Position numbers and translations under genes: made by a program
The notes under the pieces: generated by a model
What the model was told of the DNA's origin: nothing
Seen by the model: the letters and a program-made list of their open reading frames with translations, nothing else
Databases searched by the model: none
Origin: Hydractinia symbiolongicarpus
Taxonomy: Eukaryota; Cnidaria; Hydrozoa; Anthoathecata; Hydractiniidae
NCBI RefSeq assembly: GCF_029227915.1
Contig: NC_079878.1
Coordinates: forward strand, 29,539,501 to 29,603,500
Reading direction: 5' to 3'
DNA length: 64,000 bases
Shown: piece after piece, positions 24,578 to 37,470 of the stretch
Layout: each line of letters begins with the position of its first letter
Numbering within the stretch: the stretch's first letter is position 1

Positions 24578-27500
24578 AATCGTTCGAGAAATGAGTTTAC
24601 TCACAGGGTACTTTCTTTTTATACATTCGACTATACGGGCCAACCTCGGGATTTACGGGAATTCGCGGGTTTTCGTTTGCCGGCGATTAAACTTCTTTTA
24701 TTTTTGAAAACTACAAGTCTCATGCGTTTTAGTGGTGAAAAGATAATTTAAAAAATCGTTCCTGAAATGAGTTTACTCACAGGGTACTTTCTTTGTATGT
24801 ACGCGACTATACGGGCCAAGCACGGGATTTACGGGAAATCGCGGGTTTTTGTTTGCCGGCGATTAAACTTCTTATATTCAGCGTCTCATCAAAAATGAAA
24901 ACATTTTTAAAAACTACAAGTCTCATGCGTTTTAGTGGTGAAAAAAAAAAATTTAAAAAATCGTTCGGGAAATGAGTTTACTCACAGGGTACTTTCCTTG
25001 TATACATTCGACTATACGGGCCAAGCCCGGGATTTACGGGAAATCGCGGGTTTTCGTTTGCCGGCGATTAAACTTCTTTCATTAAGCGTCTCATCAAAAA
25101 TGAAAACATTCCTGAAAACTACAAGTCTCATGCGTTTTTTAGTGGTGAAAAAATAATTTAAAAAATCGTTCGGGAAATGAGTTTACTCCCTGGGTACTTT
25201 CTTTGTATACTTTTGACTATACGGGCCGAGTCCGGGATTTACGGGAAATCGCGGGTTTTCGTTTGCCGGCGATTAAACATCTTTTATTCAGCGTCTCATC
25301 AAAAATGAAAACATTTTTGAAAACTACAGGTCTCATGCGTTTTAGTGGTGAAAAGATAATTTAAAAAATCGTTCTGGAAATGAGTTTACTCACAAGGTAC
25401 TTTCTTTGTATGTACTCGACTATACGGGCCAAGCACGGGATTTACGGGAAATCGCGGGTTTTTGTTTGCCGGCGATTAAACTTCTTATATTCAGCGTCTC
25501 ATCAAAAATGAAACCATTTTTGAAAACTACAAGTCTCATGCGTTTTAGTGGTGAAAAAATAATTTAAAAAATCGTTCGGGAAATGAGTTTACTCACAGGG
25601 TACTTCCTTTGTATACATTCGACTATACGGGCCAAGACCGGGATTTACGGGAAATCGTGGGTTTTCGTTTGCCGGCGATTAAACTTCTTTCATTAAGCGT
25701 CTCCTCAAGAATGAAAACATTCCTGAAAACTACAAGTCTCATGCGTTTTAGTGGTGAAAAAATAATTTAAAAAATCGTTCTGGAAATGAGTTTACTCACA
25801 AGGTACTTTCTTTGTATGTACTCGACTATACGGGCCAAGCACGGGATTTACGGGAAATCGCGGGTTTTTGTTTGCCGGCGATTAAACTTCTTATATTCAG
25901 CGTCTCATCAAAAACGAAACCATTTTTGAAAACTACAAGTCTCATGCGTTTTAGTGGTGAAAAAATAATTTAAAAAATCGTTCGGGAAATGAGTTTACTC
26001 ACAGGGTACTTCCTTTGTATACATTCGACTATACGGGCCAAGACCGGGATTTACGGGAAATCGTGGGTTTTCGTTTGCCGGCGATTAAACTTCTTTCATT
26101 AAGCGTCTCATCAAGAATGAAAACATTCCTGAAAACTACAAGTCTCATGCGTTTTAGTGTTGAAAAAATAATTTAAAAAATCGTTCGGGAAATGAGTTTA
26201 CTTCCTGGGTACTTTCTTTGTATACTTTTGACTATACGGGCCAAGTCCGGGATTTACGGGAAATCGCGGGTTTTCGTTTGCCGGCGATTAAACATCTTTT
26301 ATTCAGCGTCTCATCAAAAATGAAAACATTTTTGAAAACTACAAGTCTCATGCGTTTTAGTGGTGAAAAAATAAATTAAAAAATCGTTCTGGAAATGAGT
26401 TTACTCACAGGGCACTTTCTTTGTATGTACTCGACTATACGGGCCAAGCACAGGATTTACGGGAAATCGCGGGTTTTTGTTTGCCGGCGATTAAACTTCT
26501 TATATTCAGCGTCTCATCAAAAATGTAAACATTTTTGAAAACTACAAGTCTCATGCGTTTTAGTGGTGAAAAAATAATTTTAAAAATCGTTCGGGAAATG
26601 AGTTTACTCACAGGGTACTTTCTTTGTATACATTCGACTATACGGGCCAAGCCCGGGATTTACGGGAAATCGCGGGTTTTCGTTTGCCGGCGATTAAACT
26701 TCTTTCATTAAGCGTCTCATCAAAAATGAAAACATTCCTGAACACTACAAGTCTCATGCGTTTTAGTGGTGAAAAAATAATTTTAAAAATCGTTTGGGAA
26801 ATGTGTTTACTCCCTGGGTACTTTCTTTGTATACTTTTGACTATACGGGCCGAGTCCGGGATTTACGGGAAATCGCGGGTTTTCGTTTCCCGGCGATTAA
26901 ACATCTTTTATTCAGCGTCTCATCAAAAATGAAAACATTTTTGAAAACTACAAGTCTCATGCGTTTTAGTGGTGAAAAAATAATTTAAAAAATCGTTCGG
27001 GAAATGAGTTTACTCCCTGGGTACTTTCTTTGTATACTTTTGACTATACGGGCCGAGTCCGGTATTTACGGGAAATCGCGGGTTTTGGTTTGCCGGCGAT
27101 TAAACATCTTTTATTCAGCGTCTTATCAAAAATGAAAACATTTTTGAAAACTACAAGTCTCATACGTTTTAGTGGTGAAAAGATAGTTTAAAAAATCGTT
27201 CGAGAAATGAGTTTACTCACAGGGTACTTTCTTTGTATACATTCGACTATACGGGCCAACCTCGGGATTTACGGGAAATCGCGGGTTTTCGTTTGCCGGC
27301 GATTAAACTTCTTTCATTAAGCGTCTCATCAAAAATGAAAACATTCCTGAAAACTACAAGTCTTATGCGTTTTAGTGGTGAAAAAATAATTTAAAAAATC
27401 GTTCGGTAAATGTGTTTACTCCCTGGGTATTTTCTTTGTATACTTTTGACTATACGGGCCGAGTCCAGGATTTACGGGAATTCGCGGGTTTTCGTTTGCC

Positions 27501-28208
27501 GGCGATTAAACTTCTTTTATTCAGAGTCTCATCAAAAATGAAAACATTTTTGAAAACTACAAGTCTCATGCGTTTTAGTGGTGAAAAAATAATTTTAAAA
27601 ATCGTTCGGGAAATGAGTTTACTCACAGGGTACTTTCTTTGTATACATTCGACTATACGGGCCAAGCCCGGGATTTACGGGAAATCGCGGGTTTTTGTTT
27701 GCCGGCGATTAAACTTCTTTCATTAAGCGTCTCATCAAAAATGAAAACATTCCTGAAAACTACAAGTCTCATGCGTTTTAGTGGTAAAAAAATAATTTTA
27801 AAAATCGTTCGGAAAATGTGTTTACTCCCTGGGTACTTTCTTTGTATACTTTTGACTATACGGGCCGAGTCCAGGATTTACGGGAAATCGCGGGTTTTCG
27901 TTTCCCGGCGATTAAACATCTTTTATTCAGCGTCTCATCAAAAATGAAAACATTTTTAAAAACTACAAGTCTCATGCGTTTTAGTAATGAAAAAATAATT
28001 TAAAAAATCGTTCGAGAAATGAGTTTACTCACAGGGTACTTTCTTTTTATACATTCGACTATACGGGCCAACCTCGGGATTTACGGGAAATGGCGGGTTT
28101 TCGTTGGCCGGCGATTAAACTTCTTTCATTAAGCGTCCAATCAAAAATGAAAACATTCCTGAAAACTACAAGTCTTATGCGTTTTTGTGGTGAAAAAATA
28201 ATTTAAAA
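24578..28208 (+). repeat. Higher-order unit III-1 (18 monomers, 3,631 bp)
   Basis: Unit of the second higher-order family, measured between short monomers. Its first monomer is a chimera with an A-type left half (CGAGAAATGAG, TTTTTATACATTCG, CAACCTCGGG) and the short B-type right half (GGGAATTCGCGGG, CTTCTTTTATTTTTG). In units 2 and 3 these halves belong to two adjacent monomers. Diagnostic sites shared with the next units are ACTACAGGTCTC (25,325), CTCCTCAAGAATG (25,702), CTTCCTGGGTAC, AAAATGTAAACATT and GAACACTACAAG. A 406-bp C-A dimer duplication lies near 25,380-26,190. Confidence 0.85.
24941..24951 (+). repeat. A11 homopolymer variant
   Basis: GTGGTG is followed by eleven A and then TTTAAAAAATCG, where most monomers read AAAAAATAATTT. 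It is a private change. In units III-2 and III-3 the equivalent sites read AAAAAATAATTT. Confidence 0.8.
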
Positions 28209-31200
28209 AATCGTTCGGTAAATGTGTTTACTCCCTGGGTACTTTCTTTGTATACTTTTGACTATACGTGCCGAGTCTAGGATTTACGGGAATTCGCGGG
28301 TTTTCGTTTGCCGGCGATTAAACTTCTTTTATTTTTGAAAACTACAAGTCTCATGCGTTTTAGTGGTGAAAAGATAATTTAAAAAATCGTTCCTGAAATG
28401 AGTTTACTCACAGGGTACTTTCTTTGTATGTACGCGACTATACGGGCCAAGCACGGGATTTACGGGAAATCGCGGGTTTTTGTTTGCCGGCGATTAAACT
28501 TCTTATATTCAGCGTCTCATCAAAAATGAAAACATTTTTAAAAACTACAAGTCTCATGCGTTTTAGTGGTGAAAAAATAATTTAAAAAATCGTTCGGGAA
28601 ATGAGTTTACTCACAGGGTACTTTCCTTGTATACATTCGACTATACGGGCCAAGCCCGGGATTTACGGGAAATCGCGGGTTTTCGTTTGCCGGCGATTAA
28701 ACTTCTTTCATTAAGCGTCTCATCAAAAATGAAAACATTCCTGAAAACTACAAGTCTCATGCGTTTTTTAGTGGTGAAAAAATAATTTAAAAAATCGTTC
28801 GGGAAATGAGTTTACTCCCTGGGTACTTTCTTTGTATACTTTTGACTATACGGGCCGAGTCCGGGATTTACGGGAAATCGCGGGTTTTCGTTTGCCGGCG
28901 ATTAAACATCTTTTATTCAGCGTCTCATCAAAAATGAAAACATTTTTGAAAACTACAGGTCTCATGCGTTTTAGTGGTGAAAAGATAATTTAAAAAATCG
29001 TTCTGGAAATGAGTTTACTCACAAGGTACTTTCTTTGTATGTACTCGACTATACGGGCCAAGCACGGGATTTACGGGAAATCGCGGGTTTTTGTTTGCCG
29101 GCGATTAAACTTCTTATATTCAGCGTCTCATCAAAAATGAAACCATTTTTGAAAACTACAAGTCTCATGCGTTTTAGTGGTGAAAAAATAATTTAAAAAT
29201 CGTTCGGGAAATGAGTTTACTCACAGGGTACTTCCTTTGTATACATTCGACTATACGGGCCAAGACCGGGATTTACGGGAAATCGTGGGTTTTCGTTTGC
29301 CGGCGATTAAACTTCTTTCATTAAGCGTCTCCTCAAGAATGAAAACATTCCTGAAAACTACAAGTCTCATGCGTTTTAGTGGTGAAAAAATAATTTAAAA
29401 AATCGTTCTGGAAATGAGTTTACTCACAAGGTACTTTCTTTGTATGTACTCGACTATACGGGCCAAGCACGGGATTTACGGGAAATCGCGGGTTTTTGTT
29501 TGCCGGCGATTAAACTTCTTATATTCAGCGTCTCATCAAAAACGAAGCCATTTTTGAAAACTACAAGTCTCATGCGTTTTAGTGGTGAAAAAATAATTTA
29601 AAAAATCGTTCGGGAAATGAGTTTACTCACAGGGTACTTCCTTTGTATACATTCGACTATACGGGCCAAGACCGGGATTTACGGGAAATCGTGGGTTTTC
29701 GTTTGCCGGCGATTAAACTTCTTTCATTAAGCGTCTCATCAAGAATGAAAACATTCCTGAAAACTACAAGTCTCATGCGTTTTAGTGGTGAAAAAATAAT
29801 TTAAAAAATCGTTCGGGAAATGAGTTTACTTCCTGGGTACTTTCTTTGTATACTTTTGACTATACGGGCCAAGTCCGGGATTTACGGGAAATCGCGGGTT
29901 TTCGTTTGCCGGCGATTAAACATCTTTTATTCAGCGTCTCATCAAAAATGAAAACATTTTTGAAAACTACAAGTCTCATGCGTTTTAGTGGTGAAAAAAT
30001 AAATTAAAAAATCGTTCTGGAAATGAGTTTACTCACAGGGCACTTTCTTTGTATGTACTCGACTATACGGGCCAAGCACAGGATTTACGGGAAATCGCGG
30101 GTTTTTGTTTGCCGGCGATTAAACTTCTTATATTCAGCGTCTCATCAAAAATGTAAACATTTTTGACAACTACAAGTCTCATGCGTTTTAGTGGTGAAAA
30201 AATAATTTTAAAAATCGTTCGGGAAATGAGTTTACTCACAGGGTACTTTCTTTGTATACATTCGACTATACGGGCCAAGCCCGGGATTTACGGGAAATCG
30301 CGGGTTTTCGTTTGCCGGCGATTAAACTTCTTTCATTAAGCGTCTCATCAAAAATGAAAACATTCCTGAACACTACAAGTCTCATGCGTTTTAGTGGTGA
30401 AAAAATAATTTTAAAAATCGTTTGGGAAATGTGTTTACTCCCTGGGTACTTTCTTTGTATACTTTTGACTATACGGGCCGAGTCCGGGATTTACGGGAAA
30501 TCGCGGGTTTTCGTTTCCCGGCGATTAAACATCTTTTATTCAGCGTCTCATCAAAAATGAAAACATTTTTGAAAACTACAAGTCTCATGCGTTTTAGTGG
30601 TGAAAAAATAATTTAAAAAATCGTTCGGGAAATGAGTTTACTCCCTGGGTACTTTCTTTGTATACTTTTGACTATACGGGCCGAGTCCGGTATTTACGGG
30701 AAATCGCGGGTTTTGGTTTGCCGGCGATTAAACATCTTTTATTCAGCGTCTTATCAAAAATGAAAACATTTTTGAAAACTACAAGTCTCATACGTTTTAG
30801 TGGTGAAAAGATAGTTTAAAAAATCGTTCGAGAAATGAGTTTACTCACAGGGTACTTTCTTTGTATACATTCGACTATACGGGCCAACCTCGGGATTTAC
30901 GGGAAATCGCGGGTTTTCGTTTGCCGGCGATTAAACTTCTTTCATTAAGCGTCTCATCAAAAATGAAAACATTCCTGAAAACTACAAGTCTTATGCGTTT
31001 TAGTGGTGAAAAAATAATTTAAAAAATCGTTCGGTAAATGTGTTTACTCCCTGGGTATTTTCTTTGTATACTTTTGACTATACGGGCCGAGTCCAGGATT
31101 TACGGGAATTCGCGGGTTTTCGTTTGCCGGCGATTAAACTTCTTTTATTCAGAGTCTCATCAAAAATGAAAACATTTTTGAAAACTACAAGTCTCATGCG

Positions 31201-32039
31201 TTTTAGTGGTGAAAAAATAATTTTAAAAATCGTTCGGGAAATGAGTTTACTCACAGGGTACTTTCTTTGTATACATTCGACTATACGGGCCAAGCCCGGG
31301 ATTTACGGGAAATCGCGGGTTTTCGTTTGCCGGCGATTAAACTTCTTTCATTAAGCGTCTCATCAAAAATGAAAACATTCCTGAAAACTACAAGTCTCAT
31401 GCGTTTTAGTGGTGAAAAGATAATTTAAAAAATCGTTCGGGAAATGAGTTTACTCCCTGGGTACTTTCTTTGGATACTTTTGACTATACGGGCCAAGTCC
31501 GGGATTTACTGGAAATCGCGGGTTTTCGTTTGCCGGCGATTAAACATCTTTTATTCAGCGTCTCATCAAAAATGAAAACATTTTCGAAAACTACAAGTCT
31601 CATGCGTTTTAGTGGTGAAAAAATAGATTAAAAAATCGTTCTGGAAATGAGTTTACTCACAGGGTACTTTCTTTGTATGTACTCGACTATACGGGCCAAG
31701 CACAGGATTTACGGGAAATCGCGGGTTTTTGTTTGCCGGCGATTAAACATCTTTTATTCAGCGTCTCATCAAAAATGAAAACATTTTTAAAAACTACAAG
31801 TCTCATGCGTTTTAGTAATGAAAAAATAATTTAAAAAATCGTTCGAGAAATGAGTTTACTCACAGGGTACTTTCTTTTTATACATTCGACTATACGGGCC
31901 AACCTCGGGATTTACGGGAAATCGCGGGTTTTCGTTTGCCGGCGATTAAACTTCTTTCATTAAGCGTCCAATCAAAAATGAAAACATTCCTGAAAACTAC
32001 AAGTCTTATGCGTTTTTGTGGTGAAAAAATAATTTAAAA
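28209..32039 (+). repeat. Higher-order unit III-2 (19 monomers, 3,831 bp)
   Basis: Matches unit III-1 in order and diagnostic variants for most of its length, with offsets of 3,628-3,630 bp. From about 31,380 to 31,748 it departs. It carries a stretch with TTTCTTTGGATAC, TTTACTGG and CATTTTCGAAAAC that otherwise occurs only near 23,715-24,080. It then rejoins the family at CATCTTTTATTC. The result is one extra monomer compared with units 1 and 3. Confidence 0.85.
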
Positions 32040-35000
32040 AATCGTTCGGTAAATGTGTTTACTCCCTGGGTACTTTCTTTGTATACTTTTGACTATACGG
32101 GCCGAGTCTAGGATTTACGGGAATTCGCGGGTTTTCGTTTGCCGGCGATTAAACTTCTTTTATTTTTGAAAACTACAAGTCTCATGCGTTTTAGTGGTGA
32201 AAAGATAATTTAAAAAATCGTTCCTGAAATGAGTTTACTCACAGGGTACTTTCTTTGTATGTACGCGACTATACGGGCCAAGCACGGGATTTACGGGAAA
32301 TCGCGGGTTTTTGTTTGCCGGCGATTAAACTTCTTATATTCAGCGTCTCATCAAAAATGAAAACATTTTTAAAAACTACAAGTCTCATGCGTTTTAGTGG
32401 TGAAAAAATAATTTAAAAAATCGTTCGGGAAATGAGTTTACTCACAGGGTACTTTCCTTGTATACATTCGACTATACGGGCCAAGCCCGGGATTTACGGG
32501 AAATCGCGGGTTTTCGTTTGCCGGCGATTAAACTTCTTTCATTAAGCGTCTCATCAAAAATGAAAACATTCCTGAAAACTACAAGTCTCATGCGTTTTTT
32601 AGTGGTGAAAAAATAATTTAAAAAATCGTTCGGGAAATGAGTTTACTCCCTGGGTACTTTCTTTGTATACTTTTGACTATACGGGCCGAGTCCGGGATTT
32701 ACGGGAAATCGCGGGTTTTCGTTTGCCGGCGATTAAACATCTTTTATTCAGCGTCTCATCAAAAATGAAAACATTTTTGAAAACTACAGGTCTCATGCGT
32801 TTTAGTGGTGAAAAGATAATTTAAAAAATTGTTCTGGAAATGAGTTTACTCACAAGGTACTTTCTTTGTATGTACTCGACTATACGGGCCAAGCACGGGA
32901 TTTACGGGAAATCGCGGGTTTTTGTTTGCCGGCGATTAAAATTCTTATATTCAGCGTCTCATCAAAAATGAAACCATTTTTGAAAACTACAAGTCTCATG
33001 CGTTTTAGTGGTGAAAAAATAATTTAAAAAATCGTTCGGGAAATGAGTTTACTCACAGGGTACATCCTTTGTATACATTCGACTATACGGGCCAAGACCG
33101 GGATTTACGGGAAATCGTGGGTTTTCGTTTGCCGGCGATTAAACTTCTTTCATTAAGCGTCTCCTCAAGAATGAAAACATTCCTGAAAACTACAAGTCTC
33201 ATGCGTTTTAGTGGTGAAAAAATAATTTAAAAAATCGTTCTGGAAATGAGTTTACTCACAAGGTACTTTCTTTGTATGTACTCGACTATACGGGCCAAGC
33301 ACGGGATTTACGGGAAATCGCGGGTTTTTGTTTGCCGGCGATTAAACTTGTTATATTCAGCGTCTCATCAAAAACGAAACCATTTTTGAAAACTACAAGT
33401 CTCATGCGTTTTAGTGGTGAAAAAATAATTTAAAAAATCGTTCGGGAAATGAGTTTACTCACAGGGTACTTCCTTTGTATACATTCGACTATACGGGCCA
33501 AGACCGGGATTTACGGGAAATCGTGGGTTTTCGTTTGCCGGCGATTAAACTTCTTTCATTAAGCGTCTCATCAAGAATGAAAACATTCCTGAAAACTACA
33601 AGTCTCATGCGTTTTAGTGGTGAAAAAATAATTTAAAAAATCGTTCGGGAAATGAGTTTACTTCCTGGGTACTTTCTTTGTATACTTTTGACTATACGGG
33701 CCAAGTCCGGGATTTACGGGAAATTGCGGGTTTTCGTTTGCCGGCGATTAAACATCTTTTATTCAGCGTCTCATCAAAAATGAAAACATTTTTGAAAACT
33801 ACAAGTCTCATGCGTTTTAGTGGTGAAAAAATAGATTAAAAAATCGTTCTGGAAATGAGTTTACTCACAGGGCACTTTCTTTGTATGTACTCGACTATAC
33901 GGGCCAAGCACAGGATTTACGGGAAATCGCGGGTTTTTGTTTGCCGGCGATTAAACTTCTTATATTCAGCGTCTCATCAAAAATGTAAACATTTTTGAAA
34001 ACTACAAGTCTCATGCGTTTTAGTGGTGAAAAAATAATTTTAAAAATCGTTCGGGAAATGAGTTTACTCACAGGGTACTTTCTTTGTATACATTCGACTA
34101 TACGGGCCAAGCCCGGGATTTACGGGAAATCGCGGGTTTTCGTTTGCCGGCGATTAAACTTCTTTCATTAAGCGTCTCATCAAAAATGAAAACATTCCTG
34201 AACACTACAAGTCTCATGCGTTTTAGTGGTGAAAAAATAATTTTAAAAATCGTTTGGGAAATGTGTTTACTCCCTGGGTACTTTCTTTGTATACTTTTGA
34301 CTATACGGGCCGAGTCCGGGATTTACGGGAAATCGCGGGTTTTCGTTTCCCGGCGATTAAACATCTTTTATTCAGCGTCTCATCAAAAATGAAAACATTT
34401 TTGAAAACTACAAGTCTCATGCGTTTTAGTGGTGAAAAAATAATTTAAAAAATCGTTCGGGAAATGAGTTTACTCCCTGGGTACTTTCTTTGTATACTTT
34501 TGACTATACGGGCCGAGTCCGGTATTTACGGGAAATCGCGGGTTTTGGTTTGCCGGCGATTAAACATCTTTTATTCAGCGTCTTATCAAAAATGAAAACA
34601 TTTTTGAAAACTACAAGTCTCATACGTTTTAGTGGTGAAAAGATAGTTTAAAAAATCGTTCGAGAAATGAGTTTACTCACAGGGTACTTTCTTTGTATAC
34701 ATTCGACTATACGGGCCAACCTCGGGATTTACGGGAAATCGCGGGTTTTCGTTTGCCGGCGATTAAACTTCTTTCATTAAGCGTCTCATCAAAAATGAAA
34801 ACATTCCTGAAAACTACAAGTCTTATGCGTTTTAGTGGTGAAAAAATAATTTAAAAAATCGTTCGGTAAATGTGTTTACTCCCTGGGTATTTTCTTTGTA
34901 TACTTTTGACTATACGGGCCGAGTCCAGGATTTACGGGAATTCGCGGGTTTTCGTTTGCCGGCGATTAAACTTCTTTTATTCAGAGTCTCATCAAAAATG

Positions 35001-35668
35001 AAAACATTTTTGAAAACTACAAGTCTCATGCGTTTTAGTGGTGAAAAAATAATTTTAAAAATCGTTCGGGAAATGAGTTTACTCACAGGGTACTTTCTTT
35101 GTATACATTCGACTATACGGGCCAAGCCCGGGATTTACGGGAAATCGCGGGTTTTCGTTTGCCGGCGATTAAACTTCTTTCATTAAGCGTCTCATCAAAA
35201 ATGAAAACATTCCTGAAAACTACAAGTCTCATGCGTTTTAGTGGTAAAAAAATAATTTTAAAAATCGTTCGGAAAATGTGTTTACTCCCTGGGTACTTTC
35301 TTTGTATACTTTTGACTATACGGGCCGAGTCCAGGATTTACGGGAAATCGCGGGTTTTCGTTTCCCGGCGATTAAACATCTTTTATTCAGCGTCTCATCA
35401 AAAATGAAAACATTTTTAAAAACTACAAGTCTCATGCGTTTTAGTAATGAAAAAATAATTTAAAAAATCGTTCGAGAAATGAGTTTACTCACAGGGTACT
35501 TTCTTTTTATACATTCGACTATACGGGCCAACCTCGGGATTTACGGGAAATCGCGGGTTTTCGTTTGCCGGCGATTAAACTTCTTTCATTAGGCGTCCAA
35601 TCAAAAATGAAAACATTCCTGAAAACTACAAGTCTTATGCGTTTTTGTGGTGAAAAAATAATTTAAAA
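32040..35668 (+). repeat. Higher-order unit III-3 (18 monomers, 3,629 bp)
   Basis: Same monomer order and diagnostic sites as unit III-1 (ACTACAGGTCTC near 32,785, CTCCTCAAGAATG near 33,162, AAAATGTAAACATT near 33,982). Only scattered single-base differences are visible, such as TACATCCTTTG for TACTTCCTTTG near 33,062 and AACTTGTTATATTC near 33,347. The high similarity implies recent amplification or conversion. Confidence 0.85.
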
Positions 35669-37470
35669 AATCGTTCGGTAAATGTGTTTACTCCCTGGGT
35701 ATTTTCTTTGTATACTTTTGACTATACGGGCCGAGTCTAGGATTTACGGGAATTCGCGGGTTTTCGTTTGCCGGCGATTAAACTTCTTTTATTTTTGAAA
35801 ACTACAAGTCTCATGCGTTTTAGTGGTGAAAAGATAATTTAAAAAATCGTTCCTGAAATGAGTTTACTCACAGGGTACTTTCTTTGTATGTACGCGACTA
35901 TACGGGCCAAGCACGGGATTTACGGGAAATCGCGGGTTTTTGTTTGCCGGCGATTAAACTTCTTATATTCAGCGTCTCATCAAAAATGAAAACATTTTTA
36001 AAAACTACAAGTCTCATGCGTTTTAGTGGTGAAAAAATAATTTAAAAAATCGTTCGGGAAATGAGTTTACTCACAGGGTACTTTCCTTGTATACATTCGA
36101 CTATACGGGCCAAGCCCGGGATTTACGGGAAATCGCGGGTTTTCGTTTGCCGGCGATTAAACTTCTTTCATTAAGCGTCTCATCAAAAATGAAAACATTC
36201 CTGAAAACTACAAGTCTCATGCGTTTTTTAGTGGTGAAAAAATAATTTAAAAAATCGTTCGGGAAATGAGTTTACTCCCTGGGTACTTTCTTTGTATACT
36301 TTTGACTATACGGGCCGAGTCCGGGATTTACGGGAAATCGCGGGTTTTCGTTTGCCGGCGATTAAACATCTTTTATTCAGCGTCTCATCAAAAATGAAAA
36401 CATTTTTGAAAACTACAGGTCTCATGCGTTTTAGTGGTGAAAAGATAATTTAAAAAATCGTTCTGGAAATGAGTTTACTCACAAGGTACTTTCTTTGTAT
36501 GTACTCGACTATACGGGCCAAGCACGGGATTTACGGGAAATCGCGGGTTTTTGTTTGCCGGCGATTAAACTTCTTATATTCAGCGTCTCATCAAAAATGA
36601 AACCATTTTTGAAAACTACAAGTCTCATGCGTTTTAGTGGTGAAAAAATAATTTAAAAAATCGTTCGGGAAATGAGTTTACTCACAGGGTACTTCCTTTG
36701 TATACATTCGACTATACGGGCCAAGACCGGGATTTACGGGAAATCGTGGGTTTTCGTTTGCCGGCGATTAAACTTCTTTCATTAAGCGTCTCATCAAGAA
36801 TGAAAACATTCCTGAAAACTACAAGTCTCATGCGTTTTAGTGGTGAAAAAATAATTTAAAAAATCGTTCGGGAAATGAGTTTACTTCCTGGGTACTTTCT
36901 TTGTATACTTTTGACTATACGGGCCAAGTCCGGGATTTACGGGAAATCGCGGGTTTTCGTTTGCCGGCGATTAAACATCTTTTATTCAGCGTCTCATCAA
37001 AAATGAAAACATTTTTGAAAACTACAAGTCTCATGCGTTTTAGTGGTGAAAAGATAATTTAAAAAATCGTTCTGGAAATGAGTTTACTCACAAGGTACTT
37101 TCTTTGTATGTACTCGACTATACGGGCCAAGCACGGGATTTACGGGAAATCGCGGGTTTTTGTTTGCCGGCGATTAAACTTCTTATATTCAGCGTCTCAT
37201 CAAAAATGAAACCATTTTTGAAAACTACAAGTCTCATGCGTTTTAGTGGTGAAAAAATAATTTAAAAAATCGTTCGGGAAATGAGTTTACTCACAGGGTA
37301 CTTCCTTTGTATACATTCGACTATACGGGCCAAGACCGGGATTTACGGGAAATCGTGGGTTTTCGTTTGCCGGCGATTAAACTTCTTTCATTAAGCGTCT
37401 CATCAAGAATGAAAACATTCCTGAAAACTACAAGTCTCATGCGTTTTAGTGGTGAAAAAATAATTTAAAA
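35669..37470 (+). repeat. Partial higher-order unit III-4 with trimer duplication
   Basis: Starts like the other units (short monomer, then ACTACAGGTCTC near 36,413). It diverges after about 36.8 kb, where it has CTCATCAAGAATG and not CTCCTCAAGAATG. A 609-bp C-A-B block is tandemly duplicated: CAAGAATGAAAAC recurs at about 36,795 and 37,404. The right boundary is approximate. After it the pattern changes to the 37.5-41.5 kb arrangement. Confidence 0.75.

Noticed and set aside
26435-26650. The 71-codon minus strand open frame (starting MARIVE) repeated many times
   Set aside because: It lies in the same monomers opposite the + frames and recurs only because the repeat recurs; nothing supports translation.
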